Positions 51,946 through 61,996 are shown, counted from the first letter of the stretch. The stretch is DNA of 64,000 nucleotides from an uncultured Halomonas sp. (GCF_947490095.1 NZ_CANLFS010000004.1:62001-126000); one strand, 5' to 3'. Made by a program: numbers and translations. Notes: generated by a model not told the origin, from the letters alone.

Positions 51946-53492
51946 GCGTTCGAGTCTTCGTTCCCCGCGACACCACCGCCCTCTCCCTGGGGGCCGATAT
52001 CGTGGCCGAGCGCCTTCGCCGCGAGGCCGATTCTCGCGGCCTGGAGCTGACCGTCGTGCGCAACGGCTCCCGCGGCCTGGCCTGGTTGGAGCCACTCGTG
52101 GAAGTCGAGACCCCCGCCGGTCGAGTCGCCTTTGGGCCGGTGACGCCCGGCGATGTACCAGCACTGCTGGACGCCGGCCTGCTCGAGGGCCGCGACACCC
52201 ATGCGCTGGCCCTGGGGCCGACCGAGGCGATCCCCTATCTGGCGCATCAGCAGCGTCTGACCTTCGCGCGTATCGGCGTCATCGAAGCACTATCGATCGA
52301 CGATTATCGCGCCCACGGCGGCTTCCGTGGCCTCGAGGCAGCGCTCGCCCTCGAGCCCCAGGAGATTGTCGAAAGCGTCAAGGCTTCCGGCCTGCGCGGT
52401 CGTGGTGGTGCCGCTTTCCCCACCGGCATCAAGTGGCAGACGGTGCTCGACACTCCGGCGGACAAGAAGTACGTCGTCTGCAACGCCGACGAGGGCGATT
52501 CCGGTACCTTCGCCGATCGCCTGGTGATGGAATGCGACCCCTATATGTTGATCGAGGGAATGATCATTACCGGTCTGGCCGTGGGTGCCAGTCAGGGCTA
52601 TATCTACCTGCGTTCCGAATACCCGCTGGCCAAGAAGATCCTCGACGACGCCATCACTCGTGCCGAGGCCGCCGGGTATCTGGGCAGCGACCTCCTTGGC
52701 AGCGGCCGCACCTTCCAGCTGGAGGTACGCCTGGGCGCCGGCGCCTATATCTGTGGCGAGGAGACGTCGCTGCTGGAGAGCCTCGAGGGCAAACGCGGTC
52801 TGGTGCGTTTTAAGCCACCGCTGCCGGCTATCGAAGGGTTGTTTGGTCGCCCCACCGTGGTCAACAACGTGCTGTCGCTGGCCGCCGTGCCCTTCATCAT
52901 CGCCGAGGGAGCCGAGGCCTACGCCAATCACGGCATGGGCCGCTCCCGCGGCACCCTGGCACTGCAGTTGGCCGGCAACGTCAAGCGCGGCGGTCTGGTC
53001 GAGCTGGCCTTCGGTACCACCCTGCGCACGCTGATGGAAGACTTCGGTGGCGGCACCGCGAGCGGCCGGCCACTGCGCGCCGTCCAGGTCGGAGGCCCAC
53101 TATGCGCCTATCTGCCCGAGGGCCAGTGGGATCTGCCGCTGGACTACGAAACCTTTGCCGAGATCGGCGCAGGCATCGGCCACGGTGGCGTGGTGATGTT
53201 CGATGACAGCGTGGATATGGCCGAGCAGGCACGCTTCTCGATGGAGTTCTGCAAGGTCGAATCCTGCGGCAAGTGTACCCCTTGCCGCATCGGCTCGACC
53301 CGCGGCGTGGAGGTCATTGACCGTATTCGTGCCGGTGAGAACCGCGACGCCAATCTCGAACTGCTCGGTGAGCTCTGCGAGACCATGGAAGACGGCTCGC
53401 TATGCGCCATGGGCGGCATGACGCCCTTCCCGGTACAGAGCGCCCTGACCCACTTCCTTGCTGACTTCCAGCGCCCGGTGGATGGAGACTGA
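51942..53492 (+). CDS. fdsB: NAD-dependent formate dehydrogenase beta subunit
   Basis: 516-residue NuoF-like subunit that binds FMN and NAD. After an N-terminal thioredoxin-like extension (about 1-120) come the FMN/NAD motifs [16 protein letters not shown] and [33 protein letters not shown], and the C-terminal 4Fe-4S site [12 protein letters not shown]. It passes formate electrons to NAD. GGAGG precedes the ATG inside fdsG. Confidence 0.94.
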   Translation: MSVRVFVPRDTTALSLGADIVAERLRREADSRGLELTVVRNGSRGLAWLEPLVEVETPAGRVAFGPVTPGDVPALLDAGLLEGRDTHALALGPTEAIPYLAHQQRLTFARIGVIEALSIDDYRAHGGFRGLEAALALEPQEIVESVKASGLRGRGGAAFPTGIKWQTVLDTPADKKYVVCNADEGDSGTFADRLVMECDPYMLIEGMIITGLAVGASQGYIYLRSEYPLAKKILDDAITRAEAAGYLGSDLLGSGRTFQLEVRLGAGAYICGEETSLLESLEGKRGLVRFKPPLPAIEGLFGRPTVVNNVLSLAAVPFIIAEGAEAYANHGMGRSRGTLALQLAGNVKRGGLVELAFGTTLRTLMEDFGGGTASGRPLRAVQVGGPLCAYLPEGQWDLPLDYETFAEIGAGIGHGGVVMFDDSVDMAEQARFSMEFCKVESCGKCTPCRIGSTRGVEVIDRIRAGENRDANLELLGELCETMEDGSLCAMGGMTPFPVQSALTHFLADFQRPVDGD

Positions 53493-53494
53493 CC

Positions 53495-56395
53495 ATGATC
53501 GAACATTTCGACCCTCGACAGTATGGCAAGACAAGTTCCAAAGACCTGGGCACCCCCACGCCGGCCTCCCCGGCGGCCCCGATTAACGTCGAGATCGACG
53601 GCGTGGCGATCACCGTACCCGAAGGCACATCGGTGCTACGCGCCGCGGCCCTGGCCGACATCAACATCCCCAAACTGTGCGCCACCGATAGTCTCGAGGC
53701 CTTTGGCTCCTGCCGACTATGCGCCGTCCAGGTGGAAGGCCGGCGCGGCACCCCAGCGGCCTGTACCACCCCGGTGGCCGAAGGCATGAGGGTCACCACC
53801 CAGAACGAGCGCCTGGCCCGGCTGCGCCGCAATGTCATGGAGCTCTACATCTCCGACCATCCACTGGACTGCCTGACCTGCCCGGCCAATGGAGACTGCG
53901 AGCTGCAGGATATGGCCGGTACGGTGGGCCTGCGCGAGGTACGCTACGGCTTCGAGGGCGAGAACCACCTGGCTGCCGAGCAGGACCATTCCAACCCCTA
54001 CTTCAGCTTTGACCCCAGCAAATGCATCGTCTGTTCACGCTGTGTGCGCGCCTGTGAGGAGGTCCAGGGCACCTTCGCACTGACCATCGACGGCCGTGGG
54101 TTTGACTCAAAGGTGGCGGCTGGCCAGGACGAGGCCTTCATGGACTCCGACTGTGTATCCTGCGGCGCCTGCGTTCAGGCCTGCCCGACCTCGACGCTGA
54201 TGGAGAAGAGCGTGGTCGACGCCGGCCAGCCCGAGCACAGCATCATCACTACATGCGCCTACTGCGGCGTGGGCTGCTCCTTCGAAGCCCAGATGAAGGG
54301 CGACGAGCTGGTGCGCATGGTCCCCTACAAGGGCGGCGACGCCAACCACGGCCATTCCTGCGTGAAGGGCCGCTTCGCCTTCGGCTACGCGAGCCACCCG
54401 GACCGTATCACCACGCCGCTGATCCGCGAGGCCACCGACCAACCCTGGCGTGAGGCCAGTTGGGAGGAGGCGATTGATTTCGCCGCAACCCGCCTCCAGG
54501 CGACCCAGGCTGCGTATGGCCGCGAAAGCATCGGTGGCATCACCTCCTCGCGCTGCACCAACGAGGAAACCTACCTGGTGCAGAAGCTGATCCGAGCCGC
54601 CTTTGGCAACAACAACACCGATACCTGTGCGCGGGTCTGCCACTCACCCACCGGCTACGGGCTCAAGACTACCCTGGGCGAATCCGCCGGCACCCAGACC
54701 TTCGACTCGGTGATGCAGGCCGACGCCATCATCGTGATCGGTGCCAACCCCACCGACGCCCACCCGGTATTCGGCTCGCTGATGCGCAGGCGGTTGCGGC
54801 AGGGGGCGTCGTTGATCGTTGCCGACCCGCGGCGCATCGACCTGCTCAAGACGCCACATCTCACAGACGCCCAGCACCTCCCTCTACGCCCGGGAACCAA
54901 CGTGGCGCTGGTCAACGCCCTGGCCCATGTAGTGGTGACGGAGGGCCTGGAAGATCACGACTTTATCGCGGCCCGCTGCGACACCGAGGCCTATCGCGCC
55001 TGGCGTGACTTCATCAAGGAGGGCCGCCACTCCCCCGAGGCCAGCGAAGCGGTCACCGGGGTGGCCGCCGAGGCCGTGCGCCATGCAGCCCGCACCTATG
55101 CGACGGCCGGCAACGGCGCCATCTATTATGGCCTGGGCGTCACCGAGCACAGCCAGGGCTCCACCATGGTGATGGGCATCGCCAACCTGGCGCTGGCCAC
55201 CGGCAACATCGGCCGTGAGGGCGTAGGCGTGAATCCGTTGCGCGGCCAGAATAACGTCCAGGGCTCCTGCGACATGGGCTCCTTCCCCCATGAGCTACCG
55301 GGTTACCAGCACGTGGCCGACGCCGAGGCCCGGACCCGCTTCGAGGCCGCCTGGGGCGTGACGCTGGACGATGAGCCCGGGCTGCGCATCCCCAACATGT
55401 TCGATGCCGCCATCGAGGGCAGCTTCAAGGCACTTTACGTTCAGGGCGAGGATATCGCCCAGTCCGACCCTAACACTCAGCACGTGGAAGCGGCGTTATC
55501 CTCGCTAGAGTGCCTGATCGTCCAGGATATCTTCTTCAACGAGACCGCCAAGTACGCACATGTGCTGCTGCCGGGCTCGAGCTTTTTGGAGAAGGACGGC
55601 ACCTTCACCAACGCCGAGCGGCGCATCAACCGGGTACGCAAGGTCATGGCGCCGCTGGCCGGCAAGGCCGATTGGGAGGTTACCCAGGATCTGGCCTGTG
55701 CCCTTGGCTACCCAATGCACTACACCCATCCCGCCGAGATCATGGACGAAATTGCCCGGTTGACGCCAAGCTTCGCCGGGGTCAGCTATGACAAGCTCGA
55801 CGAGCATGGCAGCTTACAGTGGCCCTGCAACGCAGAGCATCCGCTGGGTACCCCGACCATGCACGAGGCCGACTTCCCCATCGGTCGCGGTCGCTTCGCC
55901 ATCACCGAGTATGTGGCCACCGAGGAACGCGCCAACCGCCGCTTCCCGCTGCTACTGACCACCGGGCGGATCCTCTCCCAGTACAACGTCGGCGCCCAGA
56001 CCCGGCGCACCGCCAACCTGGTGTGGCACGACGAGGACACCCTCGAGCTGCACCCCTCCGACGCCGAGCTGCGCGGCATCGGCGACGGTGACTGGCTGGG
56101 CATCACCAGCCGCGCCGGCCAGACGGTGCTGCGCGCCCGGCTCAGTGAGCGTATGCAACCCGGGGTGGTCTATACCACGTTCCACCACCCGGGCAGCGGC
56201 GCCAACGTGATCACCACCGACAGCTCTGACTGGGCCACCAACTGCCCCGAGTACAAGGTGACCGCGGTGCAGGTGGAGAAGGTCAGCCGGCCCTCCGAGT
56301 GGCAGCGACGCTTCGACGACTTCGACCACCGGCAACGTGAGCACCTGGCCGCGGCCCGGGACACCACGTCGCCCCAGCGAGAGGCAATGCCATGA
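53495..56395 (+). CDS. fdsA: molybdenum formate dehydrogenase alpha subunit
   Basis: 966-residue catalytic subunit that oxidises formate to CO2 at a bis-MGD molybdenum centre. It has an N-terminal 2Fe-2S domain (Cys62, Cys73, Cys76, Cys90), a His/Cys cluster HPLDCLTCPANGDC, two 4Fe-4S clusters (CIVCSRCVRACEE; CVSCGACVQACPTS), a further 4Fe-4S near CAYCGVGC (254-261), and Mo ligand Cys382 in ARVCHSPTGYG, so it is a Cys, not Sec, enzyme. The C-terminal MGD-binding domain begins near 800. GGAGACTG precedes ATG 53495, 2 bp after fdsB. Confidence 0.96.
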   Translation: MIEHFDPRQYGKTSSKDLGTPTPASPAAPINVEIDGVAITVPEGTSVLRAAALADINIPKLCATDSLEAFGSCRLCAVQVEGRRGTPAACTTPVAEGMRVTTQNERLARLRRNVMELYISDHPLDCLTCPANGDCELQDMAGTVGLREVRYGFEGENHLAAEQDHSNPYFSFDPSKCIVCSRCVRACEEVQGTFALTIDGRGFDSKVAAGQDEAFMDSDCVSCGACVQACPTSTLMEKSVVDAGQPEHSIITTCAYCGVGCSFEAQMKGDELVRMVPYKGGDANHGHSCVKGRFAFGYASHPDRITTPLIREATDQPWREASWEEAIDFAATRLQATQAAYGRESIGGITSSRCTNEETYLVQKLIRAAFGNNNTDTCARVCHSPTGYGLKTTLGESAGTQTFDSVMQADAIIVIGANPTDAHPVFGSLMRRRLRQGASLIVADPRRIDLLKTPHLTDAQHLPLRPGTNVALVNALAHVVVTEGLEDHDFIAARCDTEAYRAWRDFIKEGRHSPEASEAVTGVAAEAVRHAARTYATAGNGAIYYGLGVTEHSQGSTMVMGIANLALATGNIGREGVGVNPLRGQNNVQGSCDMGSFPHELPGYQHVADAEARTRFEAAWGVTLDDEPGLRIPNMFDAAIEGSFKALYVQGEDIAQSDPNTQHVEAALSSLECLIVQDIFFNETAKYAHVLLPGSSFLEKDGTFTNAERRINRVRKVMAPLAGKADWEVTQDLACALGYPMHYTHPAEIMDEIARLTPSFAGVSYDKLDEHGSLQWPCNAEHPLGTPTMHEADFPIGRGRFAITEYVATEERANRRFPLLLTTGRILSQYNVGAQTRRTANLVWHDEDTLELHPSDAELRGIGDGDWLGITSRAGQTVLRARLSERMQPGVVYTTFHHPGSGANVITTDSSDWATNCPEYKVTAVQVEKVSRPSEWQRRFDDFDHRQREHLAAARDTTSPQREAMP

Positions 56396-57270
56396 GCAAC
56401 GCGAAGGCGGTGATGGCACGCGACCCGCTCGGCATGAGTCGACGAGAAGACGATCCAGCGATGTTGCGCCGCCCCGTGGACGTGCGACGCGGGCCCACGG
56501 GATGGTACGCCGAGACGCTCGAGGACGCCTTGGCCCAGGAGGTACCCGTGGCGCTGGTCTACAACGGCATCTCCCATGCGGTGATGATGGCCAGTCCCGC
56601 CGACCTCGAGGACTTCGCCCTGGGCTTTAGTCTCTCCGAGGGGATTCTGGCTCACCGCCACGAGTGTTATGACCTGGAGGTTCGGCAGGAGCCCCAGGGC
56701 TTAGCGGTGCATCTGACCATTGCCAGCCAGCGGCTGGCCGAGCTCAAGGCTCGGCGCCGCAGCCTGGCCGGGCGCACCGGCTGCGGACTATGCGGTACCG
56801 AGGCCCTGGAACAGGCGATTCGTCCCATTCCGCCGGTGCAGGCGCCGACACTGCCCGACGCCGCCATCCAGCGCGCCCTGGCCGGACTGGCCAAGCATCA
56901 GATATTACAGGCGGCTACCGGCGCCACCCACGGTGCCGCCTGGTGCGACGGGCTCGGGCGCATCCAACTGGTACGCGAGGACGTGGGACGCCACAACGCC
57001 CTGGACAAGCTGATCGGCGCCCTGTCGCGGCAGGATGGCCTCGAGGCCAGCGGTTTCGTCCTGGTCTCCAGCCGCGCCAGCTACGAGATGGTGCACAAGA
57101 GCGCCAGCGTCGGTATCGGCGCCCTGGTGGCCGTCTCGGCGGCCACGGCACTGGCGGTGGAACAGGCACAGGCCGCGGGCCTGCTGCTGGTCGGCTTCGC
57201 CCGTCCCGGTCGCCACCTGATCTATCATTGCCCCAAGGCCGTGCCGTTAGAGGCCCGGGCGCCTGCATGA
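56392..57270 (+). CDS. fdhD: formate dehydrogenase sulfurtransferase FdhD (FdsC)
   Basis: 292-residue FdhD-family protein that delivers sulfur from a cysteine desulfurase to the molybdenum cofactor of formate dehydrogenase. The conserved cysteine loop CGLCG is at 131-135 (Cys131, Cys134); DFALGFSLSEGIL and REDVGRHNALDKLIG are family signatures. It overlaps fdsA by 4 bp. The order fdsG-B-A-C-D matches the soluble NAD-linked enzyme of Cupriavidus. Confidence 0.94.
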   Translation: MSNAKAVMARDPLGMSRREDDPAMLRRPVDVRRGPTGWYAETLEDALAQEVPVALVYNGISHAVMMASPADLEDFALGFSLSEGILAHRHECYDLEVRQEPQGLAVHLTIASQRLAELKARRRSLAGRTGCGLCGTEALEQAIRPIPPVQAPTLPDAAIQRALAGLAKHQILQAATGATHGAAWCDGLGRIQLVREDVGRHNALDKLIGALSRQDGLEASGFVLVSSRASYEMVHKSASVGIGALVAVSAATALAVEQAQAAGLLLVGFARPGRHLIYHCPKAVPLEARAPA

Positions 57271-57280
57271 GGAACCGAGG

Positions 57281-57532
57281 ATGACACAGAACCAAGACGC
57301 GCAACTGGTGCAGATGGTCAACCAGATCGCCATCAATCTCGCCCCGGGTCGCGATAAGCAGACGGCAATTGAAGACGTCTGCCTCCATCTAGAGAAGTTC
57401 TGGGCACGACCAATGAAGCGGCGCCTAATCGCAAGCCTCGAACATACGCGCCATGAGTTGGACCCCTTGGCTCGATCTGCCATCCAGCGATTAGCCCGCC
57501 TCCTTCATGAGGGCCCCCATCAAGCGACATAA
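57281..57532 (+). CDS. fdsD: formate dehydrogenase delta subunit
   Basis: 83-residue small subunit of the FdsD family, with VQMVNQIAINLAPGRD and VCLHLEKFWARPMKRRLI. It is needed for stability or cofactor insertion in related enzymes. GAGGAACCGAGG precedes ATG 57281, 10 bp after fdhD. The operon ends here; the next gene converges after about 130 bp, in which I see no strong terminator. Confidence 0.9.
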   Translation: MTQNQDAQLVQMVNQIAINLAPGRDKQTAIEDVCLHLEKFWARPMKRRLIASLEHTRHELDPLARSAIQRLARLLHEGPHQAT

Positions 57533-57662
57533 GAGCCATTGCTGTTGGCACCTGTTCCCGGATGAATGGCTGAAAGCACTCTCCGGCGGCTAGCGGAAGA
57601 TAACCCCTATAGGCGATGCGATCCTCCGGGACCCTACACGCATTGATAGCCGACAGTCGTCG

Positions 57663-58643
57663 TCAGGAAGCGTTGTGGAGCCCCTGCCGGCGTGCCTCCC
57701 GTGGGGCCTGGCCGTGGCGTTCGCTGAAGGCCCGCGAAAAGCTGGACGCGGAGGAGAAGCCACAGGCCAGGCCGATGGCGAGCACATCCATGTCGGTCTC
57801 GACCAGCAGGTAGTGGGCACGCTCCAGGCGCAGGCCGAGATACCAGTGCCGCGGTGTGGTAGCGAGATGGCATTCGAAGAGACGCTGCAATTGGCGCAAG
57901 GAGACGCCGCAGCGGCGGGCAATCTCCGCTATCGACAAGGGCGCTTCCAGGTGACGCTCCATCAGCGCCACCGCCTCCACCAGGCGGCGATTATGGGTCC
58001 CCAGGCGTCGCGCCAGGGTCATTCGCTGCTGGTCCCCGCGGCTGCGCAGCCGCTCGTGGATCAGCTGCTCGGAGACATCGATGGCCAGCCGGGTACCGTG
58101 GCGCCGAGCGATCACCGCCAGGGCCATGTCCATGGCCGCGGCCCCTCCGGCGCAGGAGAAGCGCCGCTCGCCGAGCTCGAACAGCTCATCGGAAGTGGGA
58201 ATGGCGGGGAAGCGTTCATGGAAGGCGGGCAGGCTCTCCCAGTGCAGGGTGACCCGCTCGCCCTTCAGCAGGCCGGCGGCGGCAAGCAGGAAGCAACCGG
58301 TATCCAGCCCGCCCAGGGCGCCTCCGGCCTGGTCGAGGCGGTGCAGCCAGGCCATCAACGGGCGTCCGAGATAGGCCTCGGGCTCGAAGCCGCTGCATAT
58401 CGCCAGCGAGGGAAGATAGCGAATCTCGTCGATGGCACAGTCGACGAGCAGGGTCATGTCGTTGCTGGCGGTGACCGGCTCGCCATCGACGCTGACCAGC
58501 GTCCAGTCGAACAGCGGCCGGCCGCTGATGCGATTGGCGATACGCAGCGGCTCCACCGCGGCGAAGAACGCCATCATCGAGAACCGCGGCAGTAGTAGAA
58601 ACCCCACCTGTTCGGGCAACGGCCCCGTATACTCCAGTCGCAC
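57663..58643 (-). CDS. GlxA-family (DJ-1/PfpI plus AraC HTH) transcriptional regulator
   Basis: 326-residue paralogue of GbdR with DJ-1/PfpI-like N-terminal domain (QVGFLLLPRFSMMAFFAAVEPLRIANRI in part; GGLDTGCFLLAAAGLLKGE) and AraC double HTH (IAEIARRCGVSLRQLQRLFECHL; DVLAIGLACGFSSASSFSRAFSERHG). The start is GTG 58643 after AGGGGAG. It is convergent with the fds operon. GlxA-family members beside methylamine or quaternary-amine genes include CdhR and SouR; which ligand this one senses cannot be told. Confidence 0.87.
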   Translation of the reverse strand: MRLEYTGPLPEQVGFLLLPRFSMMAFFAAVEPLRIANRISGRPLFDWTLVSVDGEPVTASNDMTLLVDCAIDEIRYLPSLAICSGFEPEAYLGRPLMAWLHRLDQAGGALGGLDTGCFLLAAAGLLKGERVTLHWESLPAFHERFPAIPTSDELFELGERRFSCAGGAAAMDMALAVIARRHGTRLAIDVSEQLIHERLRSRGDQQRMTLARRLGTHNRRLVEAVALMERHLEAPLSIAEIARRCGVSLRQLQRLFECHLATTPRHWYLGLRLERAHYLLVETDMDVLAIGLACGFSSASSFSRAFSERHGQAPREARRQGLHNAS

Positions 58644-58757
58644 GCTCTCCCCTTTTCATCGGCTGTGGCTTCTTTCACCTGCCACTCGTCACCCGCCACC
58701 TACCATCACGCCTTGCCACCCTGCTGGCTTGGGCCCGACTTACGCTTGGCTTGCGCC

Positions 58758-59501
58758 TCAGTCGTCAGTCATCATCAGGTCGCGCAGCTTCTGTTCGTCG
58801 AGCACGGTGAGTCGCTGGCGGTCGATATTGATGGCGCCGCTGTCGCGCAGCTTGGCCAGCAGCCGGGAGAGGGTCTCCGGCGTCACCGCCAGCTGGGCGG
58901 CGAGCCAGCGCTTGGGGATGGTCAGGCGAACCACCCGGGGTTCCTTGCCACGCCCCGACGGCAACTGGCGCAGGATATAGCTGACCAGTCGCGACATGGC
59001 ATCCCCCTGGGTCAGCAGCGCCATGTCCTCGAGGCGGTCGGTGAGCTCAAGCGCCAGGCGGCTCATGAACTCCGCACGGCATTCGGGGTGACGGTCCATG
59101 GCCTCGCGGCAACGCTCGGCGGGAATCGACAGGACATGGGTGCGACGCAGCGCCTCACAGGAGTAGAGGTACACGCCCTCCCGGGACACCATGCTCAGCT
59201 CACCCAGGGTGCCGCCGCGCTCCACGCAGCGGATGGTGGCCAGCCGGCCGTCGCCGGCGCTACGCACCAGGCGCATCGCCCCGCTGATCACGATATGCAA
59301 CCACTCGGCGGGGGTGTCCTGGCGAAACAGCCATTCCCGGCTGGCCAGGGTGCGGGGCTCACAATCCTCGAGCAATGCCTCGACCTCTTCATCGGAGAGT
59401 GCGCCCAGCCACGGCACGCCGCGCACCAGATCACGCAACTGGCGCGGCTTGAACAGCAGGTCAGCGGCCGAACTGGGCGGCTGGGCATTATCCATCGGCA
59501 T
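58758..59501 (-). CDS. Crp/Fnr-family regulator
   Basis: 247-residue regulator with an N-terminal cyclic-nucleotide-binding-like beta-barrel (about 30-145, GAMRLVRSAGDGRLATIRCVERGGTLGEL in part) and a C-terminal winged HTH (about 170-240, RWLAAQLAVTPETLSRLLAKLRDSGAI). It lacks the N-terminal cysteine set of oxygen-sensing Fnr/Anr, so a DNR-like nitric-oxide/heme role is a candidate given the adjacent nar genes. Start ATG 59501 with GGAGG six bases upstream; longer frames are unsupported. Confidence 0.87.
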   Translation of the reverse strand: MPMDNAQPPSSAADLLFKPRQLRDLVRGVPWLGALSDEEVEALLEDCEPRTLASREWLFRQDTPAEWLHIVISGAMRLVRSAGDGRLATIRCVERGGTLGELSMVSREGVYLYSCEALRRTHVLSIPAERCREAMDRHPECRAEFMSRLALELTDRLEDMALLTQGDAMSRLVSYILRQLPSGRGKEPRVVRLTIPKRWLAAQLAVTPETLSRLLAKLRDSGAINIDRQRLTVLDEQKLRDLMMTDD

Positions 59502-59753
59502 GTTGTTCCTCCACATCGGTATCGGCGTCGACCAGCGAGGGCTCGGCAGGACGACGGGCGCTGTCCCCGGCCGGTCGACGCAGGGGCACAGAGGCCCCTC
59601 TTCGCCCACCGATACGCCGCTTACTAGTTGCTACAGACTACCAGATTGGCCCCGCCACGGCCCTGGCCAAGGGCCCGATGCGGGTCAATCGGGGCGTCAT
59701 GAGTATCAAATGGATCGCGACGTCCGGGGACGGCGCCTCCCCACGGACACGAC

Positions 59754-60359
59754 CTAGGCGTCGGCCTCGGCGGGGGTCTCGGCGGGGGCGAGCGCGTCCT
59801 CCCACAGCCGCTCGGCCTGGCGGCTGACACAGCCCGAGTCATGGGGCAGCACCATGGCCACGAAGTTGCAGGGCCGGGTGCGGGCATCGAGCTGTTCCAC
59901 CAGGATACCGTCCCAGGCGGTGGCACAGGCCTTGGGCGAGCCGGGCATGGCGAATACCAGGGTGCGGTCGATCACGCCGGCCACGGCACGGGATTGAACG
60001 GTGGAGGTGCCGATGTCGGCCAGCGACAGATGACGAAACAGCTCGCCATAGCCATCGATGGCCTTGTCGAACAGCGGGGCCAGCGCCTCCGGCGTCGTGT
60101 CCCGGGCCGTGAAGCCGGTGCCGCCGTTGACCAGTACCACCTGGATGTCGTCGCGTACCACCCACTTGGAGACCACCGCACGGATGCGATAGATATCGTC
60201 GGGCACGATGTGCCGCTCCACCAGCATATGGCCGGCATCGGTCAGGCGGGCGGAGAGCAGGTCACCGCTGCCGTCCTCGTCGAAGCCGCGGGTATCGGAA
60301 ACGGTGAGCACGGCGATGCCGAGGGGAGCGAAGGGAGTCCGGGCGTGGACATGGGCCAT
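59754..60359 (-). CDS. moaB: molybdenum cofactor biosynthesis protein (MoaB/MogA type)
   Basis: 201-residue protein of the MoaB/MogA adenylyltransferase family, which activates molybdopterin with ATP. Seen: AVLTVSDTRGFDEDGSGDLL, VVLVNGGTGFTARDTTPEAL and FAMPGSPKACATAWDGI. Start ATG 60359 with GAGGAGG upstream; the longer frame is low-complexity. The C-terminal tail (ALAPAETPAEADA) is extra. It is clustered with nar genes, as in Pseudomonas, supplying the Mo cofactor to nitrate reductase and perhaps to Fds. Confidence 0.92.
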   Translation of the reverse strand: MAHVHARTPFAPLGIAVLTVSDTRGFDEDGSGDLLSARLTDAGHMLVERHIVPDDIYRIRAVVSKWVVRDDIQVVLVNGGTGFTARDTTPEALAPLFDKAIDGYGELFRHLSLADIGTSTVQSRAVAGVIDRTLVFAMPGSPKACATAWDGILVEQLDARTRPCNFVAMVLPHDSGCVSRQAERLWEDALAPAETPAEADA

Positions 60360-60475
60360 GGGGTCCTCCTCGCCGCCCCGTCCGGGGCGGCGTGATCTGG
60401 CTGCTGGGGATCGTCGACTCGGGGTCTGACCCCGAGTCGACCTCGCGGCGCGGGAACCTTCCCGCACCGGCGGGA

Positions 60476-61297
60476 CTACTGCATCAGGGCGCTGCCGCTT
60501 TCGTCGTCGAGGCTGATCCCCTCGACGCCGATCTCGGACTGCAGCGCCATCAGGTAGTGACGCAGGGCGCGGCGGGTGGACTGCTCGCGCAGGCTGTGGC
60601 GGACATGCTCGGCGACCTCTTCATAGGGGCGCCCACGTCCCTCCTGCCGGGCGTCGATGCTGATCACGTGCCAGCCGTAGCGCGAGGCGAGCGGGCGGTC
60701 GTGGAGGCCCTCGTTCAAGTGCTGCAGGGCACCGTCGAGCTCGGCCACGGTCTGCCCCGGGGCCAGCCAGCCCAGCTCACCGCCCTCCTCCTTGGAGGGG
60801 CAGGCGGAGTGGCGCTGGGCAAACTCGGTAAAGCGCTCGGGGTGCTCGGCCAGCTGCTCGACGAGCGTCTCGCCCAGGCGATAGCCGGCATCCCGGGCCT
60901 CGGCATCGTCCGGCGCCGCGGCCAGCAGGATATGACGAACCCGCAGCCGCGTCGGTTCGCTGAAGCGCTCGGCGTGGGTAGCGTGGAAGCGCCGGCAGTC
61001 CTCCTCCGAGGGCTCGGGCACGTTCAGTTCCTGCTCCAGCAGGGCGGCGATGATGGCGTCGTCCTCGTCGAGGTCGGCATCGCTGGCCTCGGCCAGGCCC
61101 AGGTCGGCGGCGCGCTGGCGGAGCAGTTCCCGCACGACCAGGGCCCGGGCCGCCTTGAGCTGGGCGGTTCCGGCGCTGTCCGCCGGGTGGTACTGCATCT
61201 CCTGGGCGATATCGGCCTCCACGATGGTGGCCTCGCCGACCCGGATGGGTGGGGGGCTCGCGCCCCCGGGAATCATCTCGACATCGATCTTTTGCAT
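60476..61297 (-). CDS. PpiC-type peptidyl-prolyl isomerase of the nar operon
   Basis: 273-residue protein with an N-terminal helical chaperone-like region (about 20-100) and a parvulin domain (about 110-215, RLRVRHILLAA; SKEEGGELGWLAPGQTV; WHVISIDARQEG). No signal peptide, so it is cytoplasmic and NifM-like. Such genes commonly follow narI in Pseudomonas and Halomonas-type nar operons and are thought to help nitrate reductase maturation. GAGGAAAA precedes ATG 61297, 21 bp after narI. Confidence 0.9.
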   Translation of the reverse strand: MQKIDVEMIPGGASPPPIRVGEATIVEADIAQEMQYHPADSAGTAQLKAARALVVRELLRQRAADLGLAEASDADLDEDDAIIAALLEQELNVPEPSEEDCRRFHATHAERFSEPTRLRVRHILLAAAPDDAEARDAGYRLGETLVEQLAEHPERFTEFAQRHSACPSKEEGGELGWLAPGQTVAELDGALQHLNEGLHDRPLASRYGWHVISIDARQEGRGRPYEEVAEHVRHSLREQSTRRALRHYLMALQSEIGVEGISLDDESGSALMQ

Positions 61298-61318
61298 GCT
61301 TTTTTCCTCGAAACCGTT

Positions 61319-61996
61319 TCAGCCCCGCTTGCGGACCAGCTGGTAGCGGCGGGTCACGTAGCCGAAGGGCACGCTCCACACGTGCACCAGGCGGGTAAAG
61401 GGGAAGACCAGGATGATGGTCAGGCCCACCAGGATGTGCAGCTTGTAGATGAGGCCCACGCCCTCGAGGTAGGTCGCGGCACCGCCCTGGAAGAAGACGA
61501 CGGACTGCGCCCAGTGGGCAAGCTGGATCATCACGCCGCCGTCCAGGTGGCCCAGGGCGGGGATGATGGTCAGCAGACCCAGCGAGACCTGCACCATCAG
61601 CAGCACGATGATGGCGGTGTCCATCGGGCTCGAGGAGGCACGCACCCGCGGATTGGTGATGCGGCGATGGGCCAGCATCACGCCACCCACCAGGCACATG
61701 ATCCCGGCGACGCCACCGATGAGGATGGCGATCACCTGCTTGGCGCCGGCGCTGATGAAGGGCGAGTAGACCCAGTGCGGCGTCAGCAGGCCCACCAGGT
61801 GGCCGAAGAAGATCACGATGATGCCGATATGGAAGAGATTGCTGGCGCGGCGCATGTTGCGCGACGTCAGCATCTGGCTCGAGCCGGTCTTCCAGGTGTA
61901 CTGGCCGTGATCGAAACGCATCAGGCTACCGACCAGGAACACCGTACCGGCCAGGTAAGGATAGAGCCCGAACAGCAGTGTATTGAGGTAGTTCAT
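61319..61996 (-). CDS. narI: respiratory nitrate reductase gamma subunit (cytochrome b)
   Basis: 225-residue membrane subunit with five hydrophobic spans. It oxidises quinol and passes electrons through two hemes b to NarH. Histidines suited to heme ligation occur in NLFHIGIIVIFFGHLVG and LIYKLHILVGLT. Motif YTWKTGSSQML near the N-terminus and the C-terminal VWSVPFGYVTRRYQLVR are typical. Start ATG 61996 (MNYLNTLLFG) with GGAGA upstream, 13 bp after narJ. Confidence 0.95.
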   Translation of the reverse strand: MNYLNTLLFGLYPYLAGTVFLVGSLMRFDHGQYTWKTGSSQMLTSRNMRRASNLFHIGIIVIFFGHLVGLLTPHWVYSPFISAGAKQVIAILIGGVAGIMCLVGGVMLAHRRITNPRVRASSSPMDTAIIVLLMVQVSLGLLTIIPALGHLDGGVMIQLAHWAQSVVFFQGGAATYLEGVGLIYKLHILVGLTIILVFPFTRLVHVWSVPFGYVTRRYQLVRKRG

